A program made the position numbers and the translations under genes. 64,000 nucleotides of DNA from Phanerochaete sordida (lineage: Eukaryota; Basidiomycota; Agaricomycetes; Polyporales; Phanerochaetaceae): the NCBI GenBank assembly GCA_019973155.2, contig BPQB01000006.1, positions 1-64,000 of the forward strand. Direction: 5' to 3'. Position 1 is the first letter of the stretch, and every line of letters starts with the position of its first letter. Below are positions 10,486 to 20,750 of this stretch, piece after piece. Under the pieces are notes generated by a model. That model made no database searches. It was not told the origin of the DNA and worked only from the letters and a program-made list of their open reading frames with translations.

Positions 10486-11679
10486 CTACTCCTTCACGTC
10501 TTGGCCGTTGAAGAACGCTTCGAGCTTCCCGGCGATCTCCTCGCCACGGGTCAGCGTGAGGTCGTGTCCTGCACCGTCAAGCGTGACCAAGCTGGCGGTG
10601 TCCTCTCCCAGCAGGCTCTTCACGCGCGCAGAGTACCGGTACGGCACAACGGTGTCCTTCGTCCCCCACACCAGCAGCACACGCCCGGCGGGCGCGCCGT
10701 CCTTGGCGCGCTTGCGGAGCTGCCTCCCGAGTTGCGCGAAGACGGGGGAGAGCGCGCGGACAGGGCCTTCGCGGATGCTGCTCGCGATGGCGGGATTGTA
10801 GCCGGGAAGGTGCGCGCTCTGGATGCGGACGAGCTCGGCGGAGGGGTTGTCGATGCGCGACACGTTGCTCGCGAGGTGCTGGAGGTACATCCGGAAGGGC
10901 ACGCTCGACGTGACGAACTGCATGAGCGGCGACGAGAGGAAGCGCGACGTGCGCGACATATCCGACGCCTCGAGTACGCCGGCTGTGGCGATGAGCGCGA
11001 TGTCGCCCTGCACGAGGTGCGGGAACTGGACTGCGAAAGTCGCGGCGATGGCACCGCCCATGGAGACGCCGCAGATATTCGCGCCGCTCCAGCCGATGTA
11101 CTGGAGGAGAAGGGCGAGCTGCGTTGTGTAAAGCGAGGCGTCGTGCGTCGTCTGGGGAGCGTCCGAGTAGCCGCGGCCGTAGAGGTCGTAGAGCAGCACG
11201 CGGAAGCCGCGTTCGGCGAGACGTGGGGCGATTTCCTTCCAGATGAGCGCAGGCACGCTGAGACCGTGTATGAGTACAATCTAGGCGCGATGTCGGAAGT
11301 CTAAGATGAGCTGGCTAGGGGTCAGAAGCATGCGACGCACCTTAATTCCATCCTCTGGACCTAGCAGCCAGTACCTCGTCCGGCCGAGCGGCAGGCTCAC
11401 GTATGCACCTCCAGCGAAAGCATCCTCTGGGTAGATTTGCCAGCTCCTCGAATGCTTCGGAAGGCTCGCGAGTGACGGATTCACGAGCAGGGTGTCCGGC
11501 GCATGGGGGAAAGAGGTGAGAAAGTATAGCGCAAGGACGATAGCAGGTAGAATGAGGAGGGAAAGGGTGATGCACTGGAAGGAGGCCGAGGATGGCATAG
11601 GTAAGGTGATTATGTTGGAAAGCCTGTAGGTGGCGACATCGATGTGCTCTTGCGCGGCCGTCGTGGTGGGCGGTATCAT
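10486..11679 (-). CDS. Membrane-anchored alpha/beta hydrolase
   Basis: Serine hydrolase of the alpha/beta-hydrolase fold. Exon 1 is 11341-11679 and exon 2 is 10486-11280, joined across a 60-base intron (GTGCGT...CTAG) in phase 0. The N-terminal hydrophobic segment ITLSLLILPAIVLALYFLTSF suggests a signal anchor. The oxyanion motif is IVLIHGLS, the nucleophile elbow is GVSMGG, the acid lies in WGTKDTVVPY and the His in GAGHDL. The cap region follows the elbow. The start is uncertain: 11679 gives about 377 residues, the internal ATG at 11598 about 350. The upstream frame cannot all be coding because it runs through a tRNA. Substrate unknown; monoacylglycerol-lipase-like enzymes have this layout. 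It is the only non-receptor protein gene between copies 4 and 5. Confidence 0.8.
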
Positions 11680-11761
11680 CCACACACCCGCCCGCTCAGG
11701 AGAAGTATTGGGCGGCGATAGTACCGTCAGATCATAAAGCATCCATTTCATGCACCTGTAA

Positions 11762-11833
11762 TCCGATATGGTGTAGTGGCTAACATTATCGCCTCTCACG
11801 CGATAGCCCGGGGTTCGATTCCCCGTGTCGGAA
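11762..11833 (+). tRNA. tRNA-Glu (CTC), copy 2
   Basis: 72-base cloverleaf with the same acceptor, D-arm and CTC anticodon loop as the other copies, and an intact T loop TTCGATT. TACATTTTTTC follows at once, a good RNA polymerase III terminator. No intron. Confidence 0.95.
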
Positions 11834-12342
11834 TACATTTTTTCTCTCTGTGTGAACGCGTCGACTATTTTTTGTCTCAGCCGCAGAGCCTCCGCCACCT
11901 ATTATAGATAGATAGCGGGCGACGTCTTTCTTTGCATACATTGCCGAAATGCCCACCCTGCTGCGTCGGCGCACATAACGAGCTGAAGAGCCGCCGGCGC
12001 TAGCCTCGAGCCTTTACCGAAACCTTCCTCGCACATGTCTGTTCCATCACCCAACCGTCACAGCATGTTCTCAAGATTTGCAGATCGTGCGAAGGTTAGA
12101 CGGCAATGCGAACTGAGTGCGAAGACCACGACCTCTGCGAAGGATGACTTATCTGCACTGCACAGAACATCTCATGACATGTTATAGGCCCCATCCCCCA
12201 CATGTCGGGTCCAGTGTCACGTAAGCCGCCACGGTCGAATCTGCGGACCGTGTAAGTTCTCTCAACTTCGAGTATCATGCTCTTAATGAGTACGGCTGAT
12301 GTGTACTCCCAAGCGAATTCTCTAGCATCAGCCCATCGCGAT
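11834..12342. other. Intergenic between tRNA-Glu and copy 5
   Basis: No gene was recognised. Stretches such as CCGTCACAGCATGTTCTC near 12055 recur upstream of the 62.5 kb pseudogene (near 62245), so this is part of an old duplicated 5' flank of subfamily C. Confidence 0.45.
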
Positions 12343-12401
12343 ACTCGAAGCCAGAGTCGGCACGAGCCGCTGTGGAAGGGATATGTTCTCGGAGACTTGA
12401 T
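12343..12401 (+). promoter_or_regulatory. Conserved upstream block of subfamily C (copy 5)
   Basis: A block of about 55 bases beginning CTCGAAGCC and ending TGTTCTCGGA sits about 50 bases before the ATG. The same block, at the same distance, precedes copy 12 (35528-35585, minus) and the pseudogene (62390-62446). Conservation outside coding DNA at fixed spacing suggests a core promoter or 5' leader. Confidence 0.55.
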
Positions 12402-12444
12402 GCAACGGTGCACCCCCTATTCACACTCGCTTCACGTCTAGCTC

Positions 12445-13941
12445 ATGTTTACGTCTCGTGGTGCCCCAGCTTCGTATACGCTCCTCCACCGTTCCCTCGC
12501 AGCTGGTTCTGCTAGTGCATACGCGTCGGACGGGCAGCTCCCCCTGGCGATCCTGGAAGCTGTGTTCTTCGGTGCGCTTATCAGCCCAGTCAACAAACCG
12601 TCTATCTCATTAGAGTAGGGATATACACTTTTCTTGCAGCGTTTTCGATCGTGTCCGCGCTGTGAGTCACCGCTCCGCAAGTTACGAGGTCAGCTAACGC
12701 AAGTCCTTCCAAAGCCGATCCTCGACCTCGCTCTCGTGGAAGCGGAACCTACTGAACGGCATAGGTCTCTCGCTGTATGCCCCCGCGGCTGCCCACCTGA
12801 CAATCGCGCTGTTCCGCCGATACATGAATGATGAGAACCCTCCCGAATTGCCCCAAGCCGAGTCCATGCAATCAAGCCAATCAGCCCAGCCAGATGCCGA
12901 CCGGGCGCTGTCTGCACTTCTCGCTCTCAACGTAAGTATGCACGCTCCGCTCGCGATTCTTCCGTGATGCTGATATGGCCTCGTGTAGATCGTCCTCAGC
13001 GACGTCGTCGTAATTTGGCGCGTTTGCGTCCTTTGGCCGGGTAGCCGATGCGTACGGTTGGTGTCAGTGTTGTTGCTCGTTGCGACAGCCGGTACGCGAT
13101 TAACAAGGCCAATGGCACTCGCACTAATACACTGAGTAGGAATGCTCTGCTGGGGAGCGTACCTCAACGATGACTTCGAGGATGCGTTCTCTGCCGGCGC
13201 CATAGTTTCTTCGTGGCTCACGAACGTCTGGACGACGGCCCTGGTCGCCGCGCGAGCATGGTTCGTCTCCTGCATGCTAGTGAGAATCCGAATGTATGTC
13301 TCACTTCTGCCCACACAGGAAGCACCGCGAAGACATCGGCTTCCACCTGCACACTGTGCGCCCTGCATCACGCGTCAGTGCCGTCCTCTCGTTGCTCGTC
13401 TGGTCCGGGATGCTCTACACGTTGCTCTGGGTAAGCACGTTCCCGCCCTGCCACGCGCAGACCTGCCTCGCAGCTGATTCCTGCGCAGACGCTGCTCATG
13501 GAAGACGCTCTCGCTGGCCTGGGCCTTGGTGCGGGCCCTGCGCCCGCCATTACCCGCTTCCGCACTGCGATATGCGCGCTGAAGGCGAGCGTGCTCGTAG
13601 ACCTCGTGGTGTGCCCGTCGTCTCGCCCGTGTCCACCTACCCCGCTGACGCGCTGCGCGCAGGGCATGTACCCCGCGATGGTCGCGGCAGCGGTAAACCT
13701 CTCCGGCCGTTTCGTTCACCGTACGTTCTGCGTGGACGACATGCCGTCGCTGCTTCCGGACTCCCGCATGGCCCCGCAGCCGGTGCAACTCAGCTCCATG
13801 AGGTCAGCCGCGGCGCAGTCTGTCGGCGTACAGGCGCAGACTGCGCAGTCCATCGATGTTTGCGAAGGGAAAGCGGCCGAAGATGCTATGCAGAAAGAGA
13901 AGGGTGCTGCGGTGAAGAACGGCGACCCGCCTTCAGGGTAG
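12445..13941 (+). CDS. Seven-TM receptor-like protein, array copy 5 (subfamily C)
   Basis: Predicted 373 residues. Exons are 12445-12571, 12619-12661, 12715-12931, 12989-13091, 13140-13260, 13319-13430, 13489-13608 and 13663-13941. Signature blocks: LAILEAVFFG at splice 1, SLSWKRNLLNGIGLSLYAP in exon 3, LSDVVVIWRVCVLWPGSR, and helix 7 GMYPAMVAAAVNLSGRF. The first outer loop (NDENPPELPQAESMQ) has no cysteine at all, unlike every other intact copy, so the predicted disulfide is missing. Acceptor choice for exon 3 (CCAAAG|C) is set by the frame and by alignment to copy 12. No break was found. Role unknown. Confidence 0.78.
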
Positions 13942-15369
13942 TAACGCGGTCGAGGGTGAAGGCAAGATACTCCCACTGGCGCGCATTGGCATCGCTGACA
14001 ATTAGACTAGCCGTGTAGTAGCTCAGTCGATAGCACGATTCGGTGCACGTAGTCCCGACACGCGTCAATCTACAAAAGAGACCCTTTCTCAGTGACCACC
14101 ATAGTCCGTCGACAGCGCGGTCGGTACTATCACCAGGAACGGCGTGATCGGCTCAGTCACAGTGGTGGTCGTCTCGCCTGTCATGACGAAATAGACAGCA
14201 GCACGCTACTGGCTCTGCACCACTCGGTGAGTGCTGGACGACAGCCGCATCTTGAAGAGTGCACGCTTGTGACTTTCTCGGGATAGCGCACAATTTCTGG
14301 AGGCTGCCGACTCGATCAGCTGCCCAGGTACGAACCGCCGCTGCACAGGCCACAGAGTATACTCGCAAGATATTGCTGAACGGCCAATCATATCATGGGC
14401 ATCGACATCGCGTTGAGGATGAGACTATTAACAGCAGGTGAGGTGTCCATCGAACGTCGCACTCTGACTGCTGCTAGCAGGCGAGATTGCCGAAGGCCAC
14501 CAGATGCCCCGTCGACATCCAGGGATATTCAAATGTCGGCGATTTGGCGCATCCACATGACTGGTACTGCGTCCGACGCTATGGTGGAGCTCTAGGGGAC
14601 AATACCCACCACGGTGAACGTGCTTATGGAGCGCTCAGACAGCTACGCCCAGCAGGTTCTCGTTCATGCCTCGACGGGAACCGAGAGCCTACAGGGAGGG
14701 ATATTCTTTTGAAGGATGGCGGCGACTTAGTCGGAAACGTCTGCCGGGGCTGTCACACATGTACGCCACACCCTTAGCTTCAGATGACATATCGGAATGG
14801 CTGGTGCCGTTTAAGTGCTTTATTTGATTGATTAGCTCCTCTAGAAGCGTTTTTAGCTCGAGATATCTGGAGTCACTTCTCACGATGTGCTTGAAATGCA
14901 GCAAAACGTCTCACCGCCTCACTTTGGATTCATTGTAGGCTGCTGTACAATCCAGGCCGCAGATACCGAAACACTGAGAAACGACAAGCACTGGCGGCGG
15001 ATGCCCGAGGAAGAAGTGCGTACATTGTACGGCACTCTGCAATATTATTGGTGTCTGTTTGACTGTCTCCTTCCAAAGCATGCTTCTTTGCATAAGGTTA
15101 AAAATGGACCTCCTGAACAGCCACGGTGATCGTGTGGCGCACGCCACATGATGATATCCTGGACTCGAGAAGCCTCAATCCGTCCCACGCGATTGTGATA
15201 GCAGGCCATTTCCCAATCGCAGGAGACCATAGCTGGGGTAGTGCGATGCGGAAGATCTGGGTTTACCGTGCCAGGTCTCGTATAAACCTCGCGATACGCT
15301 CCGCGAGGTGAGCTTTCCCCAAGCGCGGCGCTTCCCCCCTGCCTCTATTGCAGATCCTCGCCCATCCCC
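13942..15369. other. Long intergenic stretch with receptor relic
   Basis: 1.4 kb without an intact gene. It contains a short receptor-like relic (listed separately). A TATAAAC stretch near 15279 lies about 90 bases before copy 6 and may be its TATA box. No other motif-bearing frame was found. Confidence 0.4.
14605..14680 (+). pseudogene. Relic of receptor exon 8
   Basis: The frame from 14605 reads PTTVNVLMERSDSYAQQ, which matches the helix 7 block PTAVILLVELSDSYAQR of subfamily A/A' copies. The Gly-Met-Tyr codons just before it are damaged and no complete flanking exons could be traced. It is probably the last trace of another array copy between copies 5 and 6. Confidence 0.35.
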
Positions 15370-17040
15370 ATGGCGGCAAGTATCTCACCTGCGCAGGATG
15401 TGCTTCTACCTCTGTTTGGCGAGCTGGCCCTTGAGGAGGCGTCGTCAGCCACCACGCTCCTTCCGTACTTCGTAACGGAGGGCGGTCTCCTTGGTACGCT
15501 GCCCTTCCGTGTAGCATCGCCGAACCGTAGACTGATGCTTTCTTCCGCAGGCTTGTACACCGTGGTCACAGTCGCCGCCGTACGCGGCTTTCTGTGAGTA
15601 ATTCATCCCCTGTGCTCGATGAGCGCAGACTAATGCACGCTTTCTAGACGCAGGCCCCAGCGATCCCGCTTCAACGTTTCGCTCATGTGTGCCTGCATAG
15701 TGATGTACCTCCTCGCCGCAACGCATCTTGGCATCAGCACCTGGGTCATCTACACGCGCCAGCGGCACGCAAGGGACCTCCTACGCTCTCTCACGCTGTG
15801 CCTCGGCCTCCGCCCCGACCTCGCCGCGTGCAATGAAGCAACATTATTCAAGGACGGAGGCTGGCCAACGGGATGGCCGGTGACCGCTAAGGTCTACTGC
15901 GAGCTCTCCGTCATTGCCGTAGGTGTAGATGCCGCTGCTCTTGTCGCTATCCTGGTGCATGCATATTACGCCGTTCGTCGGCTGAAGGTCATCCTGAGCG
16001 ACGCAATCGTCATCTGGAGAGCCTGTGTACTGTGGCCGCGACACCGCGTCGTCCAAGCGGTGTCGATAATGTTGTTCCTTGCATCCCTAGGCACGATTCC
16101 TTTTGGAATACCACCCATATATTTTCCATATATCGCTAATTCACTCCCGCGCAGGCACTCTGGTGTACGGTGCCTTTAGAGAGGTGCTGAGCCTGTCTGG
16201 AACAGTGCTCTCGTGGGCAATCAATCTATGGACCACGGCCCTGGTATCATGGAAGGCATGGTGAGTGAGCACCTTCAAGTTGCACGGCTACATGTGCGCA
16301 CACCAACGCTGACGCGGGGCACGCCGAATGTGTAGGAGACACCATCGAAACATGAGACCGTTCACTGCTGGCCATAACGCCCCCACGAAAGTCGAGAAAG
16401 TCCTTCGTGTATTTGTGGAGTCCGGGTTCCTGTATACAGCTGGGTGGGTCAGTATCCACGCAGTGGGACCGGCAGGATGACGCCCAAGTACTCAAGAAAG
16501 CCTGTGGTAGACCGTGATCATGATATTCTCCAGCTATTTCACCGCAGTCGGGTCGAAAAATGGAGGCGCTGCGTACCTCGAGGACCACTCCGACCTACCC
16601 AATTTCCTGCAAAACTTTACACTGAGCGTCTTTATACAGCTCGTCGTGCGTACAGAATCCTTGTACATCCTTTGGTCGACTTTGAACCCCATATTCTATA
16701 GAGCATTTATCCCATGCTTACCATCGTCCTCGTGGACTACACGAACTCATGCTATCATCCTCGCGCACTGGAACGATTACCCGGAGAGCTGGACGTGTAC
16801 ACAGAGTCTCGGGATAACACAGCCGACAGGGCAATTAGGCTCTCGCTGGCTCGAGTTGCTACAACACCAGGTTCGAGCCCCGTGGTCGACCTAGAGGCGG
16901 TGCACAAGATAGATAAGCACGCCCTGCCCCCGGCGTCCCTTCGAAGCAGCCTCCAATATGCGGTCGTTCAGCGCAACGGACACCGAGACGTCAGCCGCGC
17001 GCCACAGCTGCAAAGCGAATTGTGCACGGAGGCACCCTGA
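15370..17040 (+). CDS. Seven-TM receptor-like protein, array copy 6 (subfamily B)
   Basis: Predicted 410 residues. Exons are 15370-15493, 15551-15593, 15648-15918, 15988-16090, 16155-16260, 16336-16447, 16511-16645 and 16702-17040. Helix 2 reads LMCACIVMYLLAATHLG, the Cys pair is 9 residues apart, and ILSDAIVIWRACVLWPRHR follows helix 3. Exon 6 has KVEKVLRVFVESGFLYTAGW and helix 7 SIYPMLTIVLVDYTNSCYH. The end of exon 4 (CCCTAG|GCACGA) implies a GC donor; no GT donor lies nearby. It is the only subfamily B member on the plus strand. Its 3' end lies about 110 bases from that of formate dehydrogenase, so the two genes converge. Confidence 0.77.
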
Positions 17041-17151
17041 TTATCGTCAGAATATTGCGCAGTACGGTATATGTTTTATTAGCTTGTACGGGACGATGTA
17101 ATGTAATAGCGCCGCGGACTACCTAAAAACTATCGAGATGCCCTCACAGGT

Positions 17152-18487
17152 CTATCGCTGGCCGTACGAGCTGGTCGCATATCCCTCTGCGAAGCCCAGT
17201 CAGCGCACCGCACACTCGCACAAGGACCAGAAAGACTCACTAGTTCCAATAATGACATTGGCGGGTGTCTGCGGCCGCCCCTCGAAGAAGTTCTCGAGGA
17301 TCTCCTTCGTGCCGGCAGCATAGCGGCTCTGCGCGTCGAGCGTCGTGCCCGAGTAGTGCGGCACCATGCCGTTGCCGCCGCCGAGCGGGTTCTTCATCGC
17401 GCGGCAGGGGTGCTCGAGCGGTGCGGGCTGCACGTCCCACACGTCGCCCGCGTACCCGCGCAGCTGGCCGCTCTTGAGGGCCGCCGCGACGGCCTCGGCG
17501 TCGCAGATCGCGCCGCGCGCGGTGTTCACTGTGAGCGCGTGAGTATATGCGCGGTGCGCGGGCGAAGGCAGGACGTACCGAGCCAGGCGCCGCGCTTGAA
17601 GTGCTGCAGGAGCGCCGCGTCGACGAGGCCGCGCGTGCCGTCGTGCAGCGGCGCGTTGACGGTGACGACGTCGCACTGCGCGACAAAGTTCTTGAGATCG
17701 GTTACGCGGCGCGCGCCGAGCTCCCTTTCGCGCTCGGGGCTGAGCGCGTTGTAGTCGTAGTAGAGGAACTCCTTGCAGTCGAACGGCGCGAGGCGCTGCA
17801 GCACGCGCTGGCCGATGCGGCCCGCGCCGATGGTGCCGACGACCTTGCCTTCAAGGTCGAACGCGTTGCGCGCGACGTCGGAGACGGCCCAGTCGCCGCG
17901 CTCGATCATCTGCGCAGTGTCAGCGTGTGTGTGCGAGAAGGGGATTGAGGAAACGTACCTCGTGCGCGGGGACGAAGTTGCGGACGAGGAGCAGGATGCT
18001 CATGACGACGTGCTCGGCGACGGAGGAGACGTTCGAGCCAGTGACCTCCATAACCTCGAGGCCCTTCTCGGCGGCCGCGTTGAGGTCGACGTGGTCGGAG
18101 CCGACGCCGGCGGTGACGCAGAGCTTGAGGTTTTTCGCCTTGTCAAGCAGCTCACGGGTGAGGTAGCCGGGGTGGAAGGGTGTGGTGATGACGATGTCGG
18201 CCTAAGGGACTGGTGAGCACGGCGTAGCGATGATCAGCGGCAGGGGACTTACGTCGACGATGTTCGTGTGCAGAAAGCTGTCGGCGCCCTCCTTGTCGTC
18301 AGAGACGAGGTACTCGTGGCCCTGGGACTCGAGCCAGGCGCGGAGACCAAGCTACGGGCACACGTTGTGAACAAAAATGCAGGGGGCGCGTCAGTGGAGG
18401 ACGAACCTCGTTCTCGACGGTGCCGAGGAGACGAGGCTCTTGCTTGGCAGCCTCGCCGCCCTTGTAGAGGATAGCAATAACCTTCAT
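17152..18487 (-). CDS. NAD-dependent formate dehydrogenase
   Basis: Oxidises formate to CO2 with reduction of NAD+ (EC 1.17.1.9), a soluble D-2-hydroxyacid dehydrogenase family enzyme. In decay fungi it is thought to handle formate made from oxalate. Six exons (18407-18487, 18253-18351, 17959-18201, 17579-17909, 17241-17528, 17152-17186) give 358 residues, the family's usual length. The NAD motif GAGRIG is at about 169-174. Catalytic residues by family comparison are Asn117 (TGSNVSS), Arg256 (NTARG) and His309 in [16 protein letters not shown]. The last exon is only 35 bases and supplies [11 protein letters not shown], the typical C-terminal motif; it is easily missed. PFHPGYLT in exon 3 is also characteristic. 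Long open frames on the plus strand here are antisense shadows. Confidence 0.95.
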
Positions 18488-18588
18488 GCTGGGGGCCGGT
18501 TTGATGATATGGGAAGTTGGTCGAGTTGGTGAATGTGTTTGGAACAGGACGAGGAAGTTGATGACGATCTTGCTGCTCTGCGTGGGGG

Positions 18589-18596
18589 CTTATATA
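18589..18596 (-). promoter_or_regulatory. TATA box of formate dehydrogenase
   Basis: TATATAAG on the minus strand, about 100 bases before the ATG at 18487, in the expected orientation. Confidence 0.6.
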
Positions 18597-18599
18597 CCC

Positions 18600-19309
18600 G
18601 GAACGTAGCTCGCACTCGACGGGTGCCCTGCGCGGTCTCTCGCGCGCTGCGCGGGAGCCAAAGTCGCTTCATGTGGTCCGATTGGACCGTGCCGCCGCCG
18701 GCTCTGCACGACTGCGTCTGGGGTTAATTGTGGACACGGCTCGCGAGCCCATAGGGCGATGTAGGAAGCCTGCTTAAGGGGAAGGGTCGACCAAGACTCA
18801 AAGGGTCGAAACGCAGAGGCCCGACATAGTTCCGCGTTTGGCAGTCGAGGCATTCCCCGACTGCGGCTACGGGCCTACGGCGGGTCCTGAGGCGGCGGCT
18901 GACGTTCAGTGTCGGGACCGCCGCGTGGGCCTCGGGTTGTCTATTTTCGACATCGTTCCCGAGGTTCAGCTGGCTATCCTGGGCAGCATGTCCGTGTTCG
19001 AGCGAGAGCGCGGCACCCGGATGGCTACGGGATACGCCCACCTCCGTCGGGCGAGGGCGGAAAATCTAGGAGCTCGCGTTGGCGCTCGCCAGCTCGGGTG
19101 GGGGAAAGCAGGTCTAAGGAAGCCTAAGTGCATGAGTGAAATTCGAATATTGTTTGCATACTTGCGCGCCTGCCTCGTGGATGTACATTGGTCTGGTATT
19201 TATGGATGCTTCGGTTGAAGGACAGTTGAAAGTTCAGGACGCGCGAAATGAGGAGGAGCCCTATCGCGCACGCAGAGCCTGATAGTGGTGTACAGCGAGG
19301 AAGAATGTA
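18600..19309. other. Intergenic, no supported gene
   Basis: Upstream region of formate dehydrogenase up to the next tRNA-Glu. A plus frame at 18838-19218 has no motif, no introns and no similar copy nearby. No gene is called. Confidence 0.35.
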
Positions 19310-19381
19310 TCCGATATGGTGTAGTGGCTAACATTATCGCCTCTCACGCGATAGCCCGGGGTTCGATTCCCCGTGTCGGAA
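19310..19381 (+). tRNA. tRNA-Glu (CTC), copy 3
   Basis: 72 bases, CTC anticodon loop CTCTCAC, intact TTCGATT T loop, followed by TATTTTTGG. Its 3' flank shares GCTTTTCCTG, at the same +22 offset, with the copy at 52426. Confidence 0.95.
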
Positions 19382-19440
19382 TATTTTTGGCGTACGCGCT
19401 CAGCTTTTCCTGCAACTTTTCTTGAACTGCTATGTGTCAA

Positions 19441-19475
19441 TAAGGCTCCAACTGTATAGTATACGTGTACAAATT
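19441..19475 (+). repeat. hAT-like terminus relic
   Basis: Begins TAAGGCTCCAACTGT, one mismatch from the 15-base end of the element at 52560. It is followed by similar A/T-rich GTATAC/GTGTAC sequence. No matching right end was seen downstream, so this is a truncated or eroded copy. It lies 60 bases after a tRNA-Glu, like the complete element. Confidence 0.45.
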
Positions 19476-20750
19476 CTCTTTACACTCACAATACAGTACA
19501 CACACGGTCGCATACAGTACATACACAGTACACACGCAGTTTTTGCCAGTAAATCTCCAATACGCTCCAGGTGTCTACGAAAAATGAGATCAGGTGTTCT
19601 GTAGCATCTAATTTACTATAGCTGTAATGTCCTAGTCAAGTAGCCTGTAGCACATAGAGCAGCTTTATTATCCGAAGTTTCGTAGAAGGAGGAAGACAAG
19701 CTTAGACAGCGAATCCGCGAGGGCGCCGCCTGGACAGACACGGGCGTTTCTCGCGGCGCGGCGCGTGCGCTCCTCTTTCTCGACCACCACGACCACACGC
19801 TCACGATAGCAGAATCTACATTATACGCGTCCGAATGCGCTAGCGAATTACCTCGTGACGCTCGCGTACGCGTCTCGCGTCCGACGACCAACCGCTGCGG
19901 TCTCTGTTCGTCTACCTCAGATCGCCGGTCTGCGACCTCGCGGAAATGCGGGGTCGTCGGCCTAGACTAAAGTTCGCATTCGCGCAGGGCATCGCGCGAG
20001 CATAACCTATCTGCGGCGAGCGTGCCACGCTGGGGAAGGCGGAGGACGAGTGGGGTGAAAGGCATAGTGGTTCGGATCGCCGGTGCGCAGACTTGGCCTT
20101 CGTACGCTCATGCACACGCTGATGACATGCAGGCTGTTGGATGACTTCTATTCGACATTGTGCAATCCTCTGAGACACGTGAAATTGAACGTTTGGCTGC
20201 TCGAGTTGGCAGCTACACGCTCAGCTCCGCATACGACTTGCGCGGCGGGGGCGCTGCGCTCGACCTGACCCCCATCCCTCGCACTTTTACCCGGCTCCGT
20301 TCGTCTCCTGTATCTCCGTCGCCGCTCGAAGATGCAAAATATGACCCGTGTATACCGGGCACTCGTGAGCCTGAATTTGTGGACGCCGGCGGACGGCAGA
20401 CAGTGCCACCTGTCACTGTATGCGTCGCGCTTTTGCAGGATCCACATGCTTATAAGTCCAGGGCACGCGAAGATTTACCATTTGCGCAGAGACGACAAGG
20501 CTATGCGCTCGATCCCGACGGCTCAACGGAAGCTGGAGGCGATTGCTGACCAGACTGGTAGAAATGTCGCTCGGATTTCCGTAGCTGTCCTCTTCGTCAG
20601 CTCGCGCTACGTTCTTGGTCGGACCCTGTGCTGGCCACCCCATGCGACACACTGGTGGAAGCTGTTGCATGGCGGTGTGGCGCGTCCCCTCGCGAGCTTA
20701 TAACACCCGGACAGGACCAGGCCCGCGCCCAATAGTCTCCAGCATTCGCC
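19476..20750. other. Intergenic 5' flank of copy 7
   Basis: No intact gene. The stretch 20205-20285 (AGCTACACGCTCAGCTCCGC onwards to GACCTGACCCCCATCC) is similar to 24940-25015 upstream of copy 9, so an upstream segment was duplicated. TTATAACA at 20699 lies about 50 bases before the copy 7 ATG and may be its TATA box. Confidence 0.45.

Noticed and set aside
10441..11304. 287-codon plus-strand open frame
   Set aside because: Exact antisense of the alpha/beta hydrolase exon, which has the catalytic motifs.
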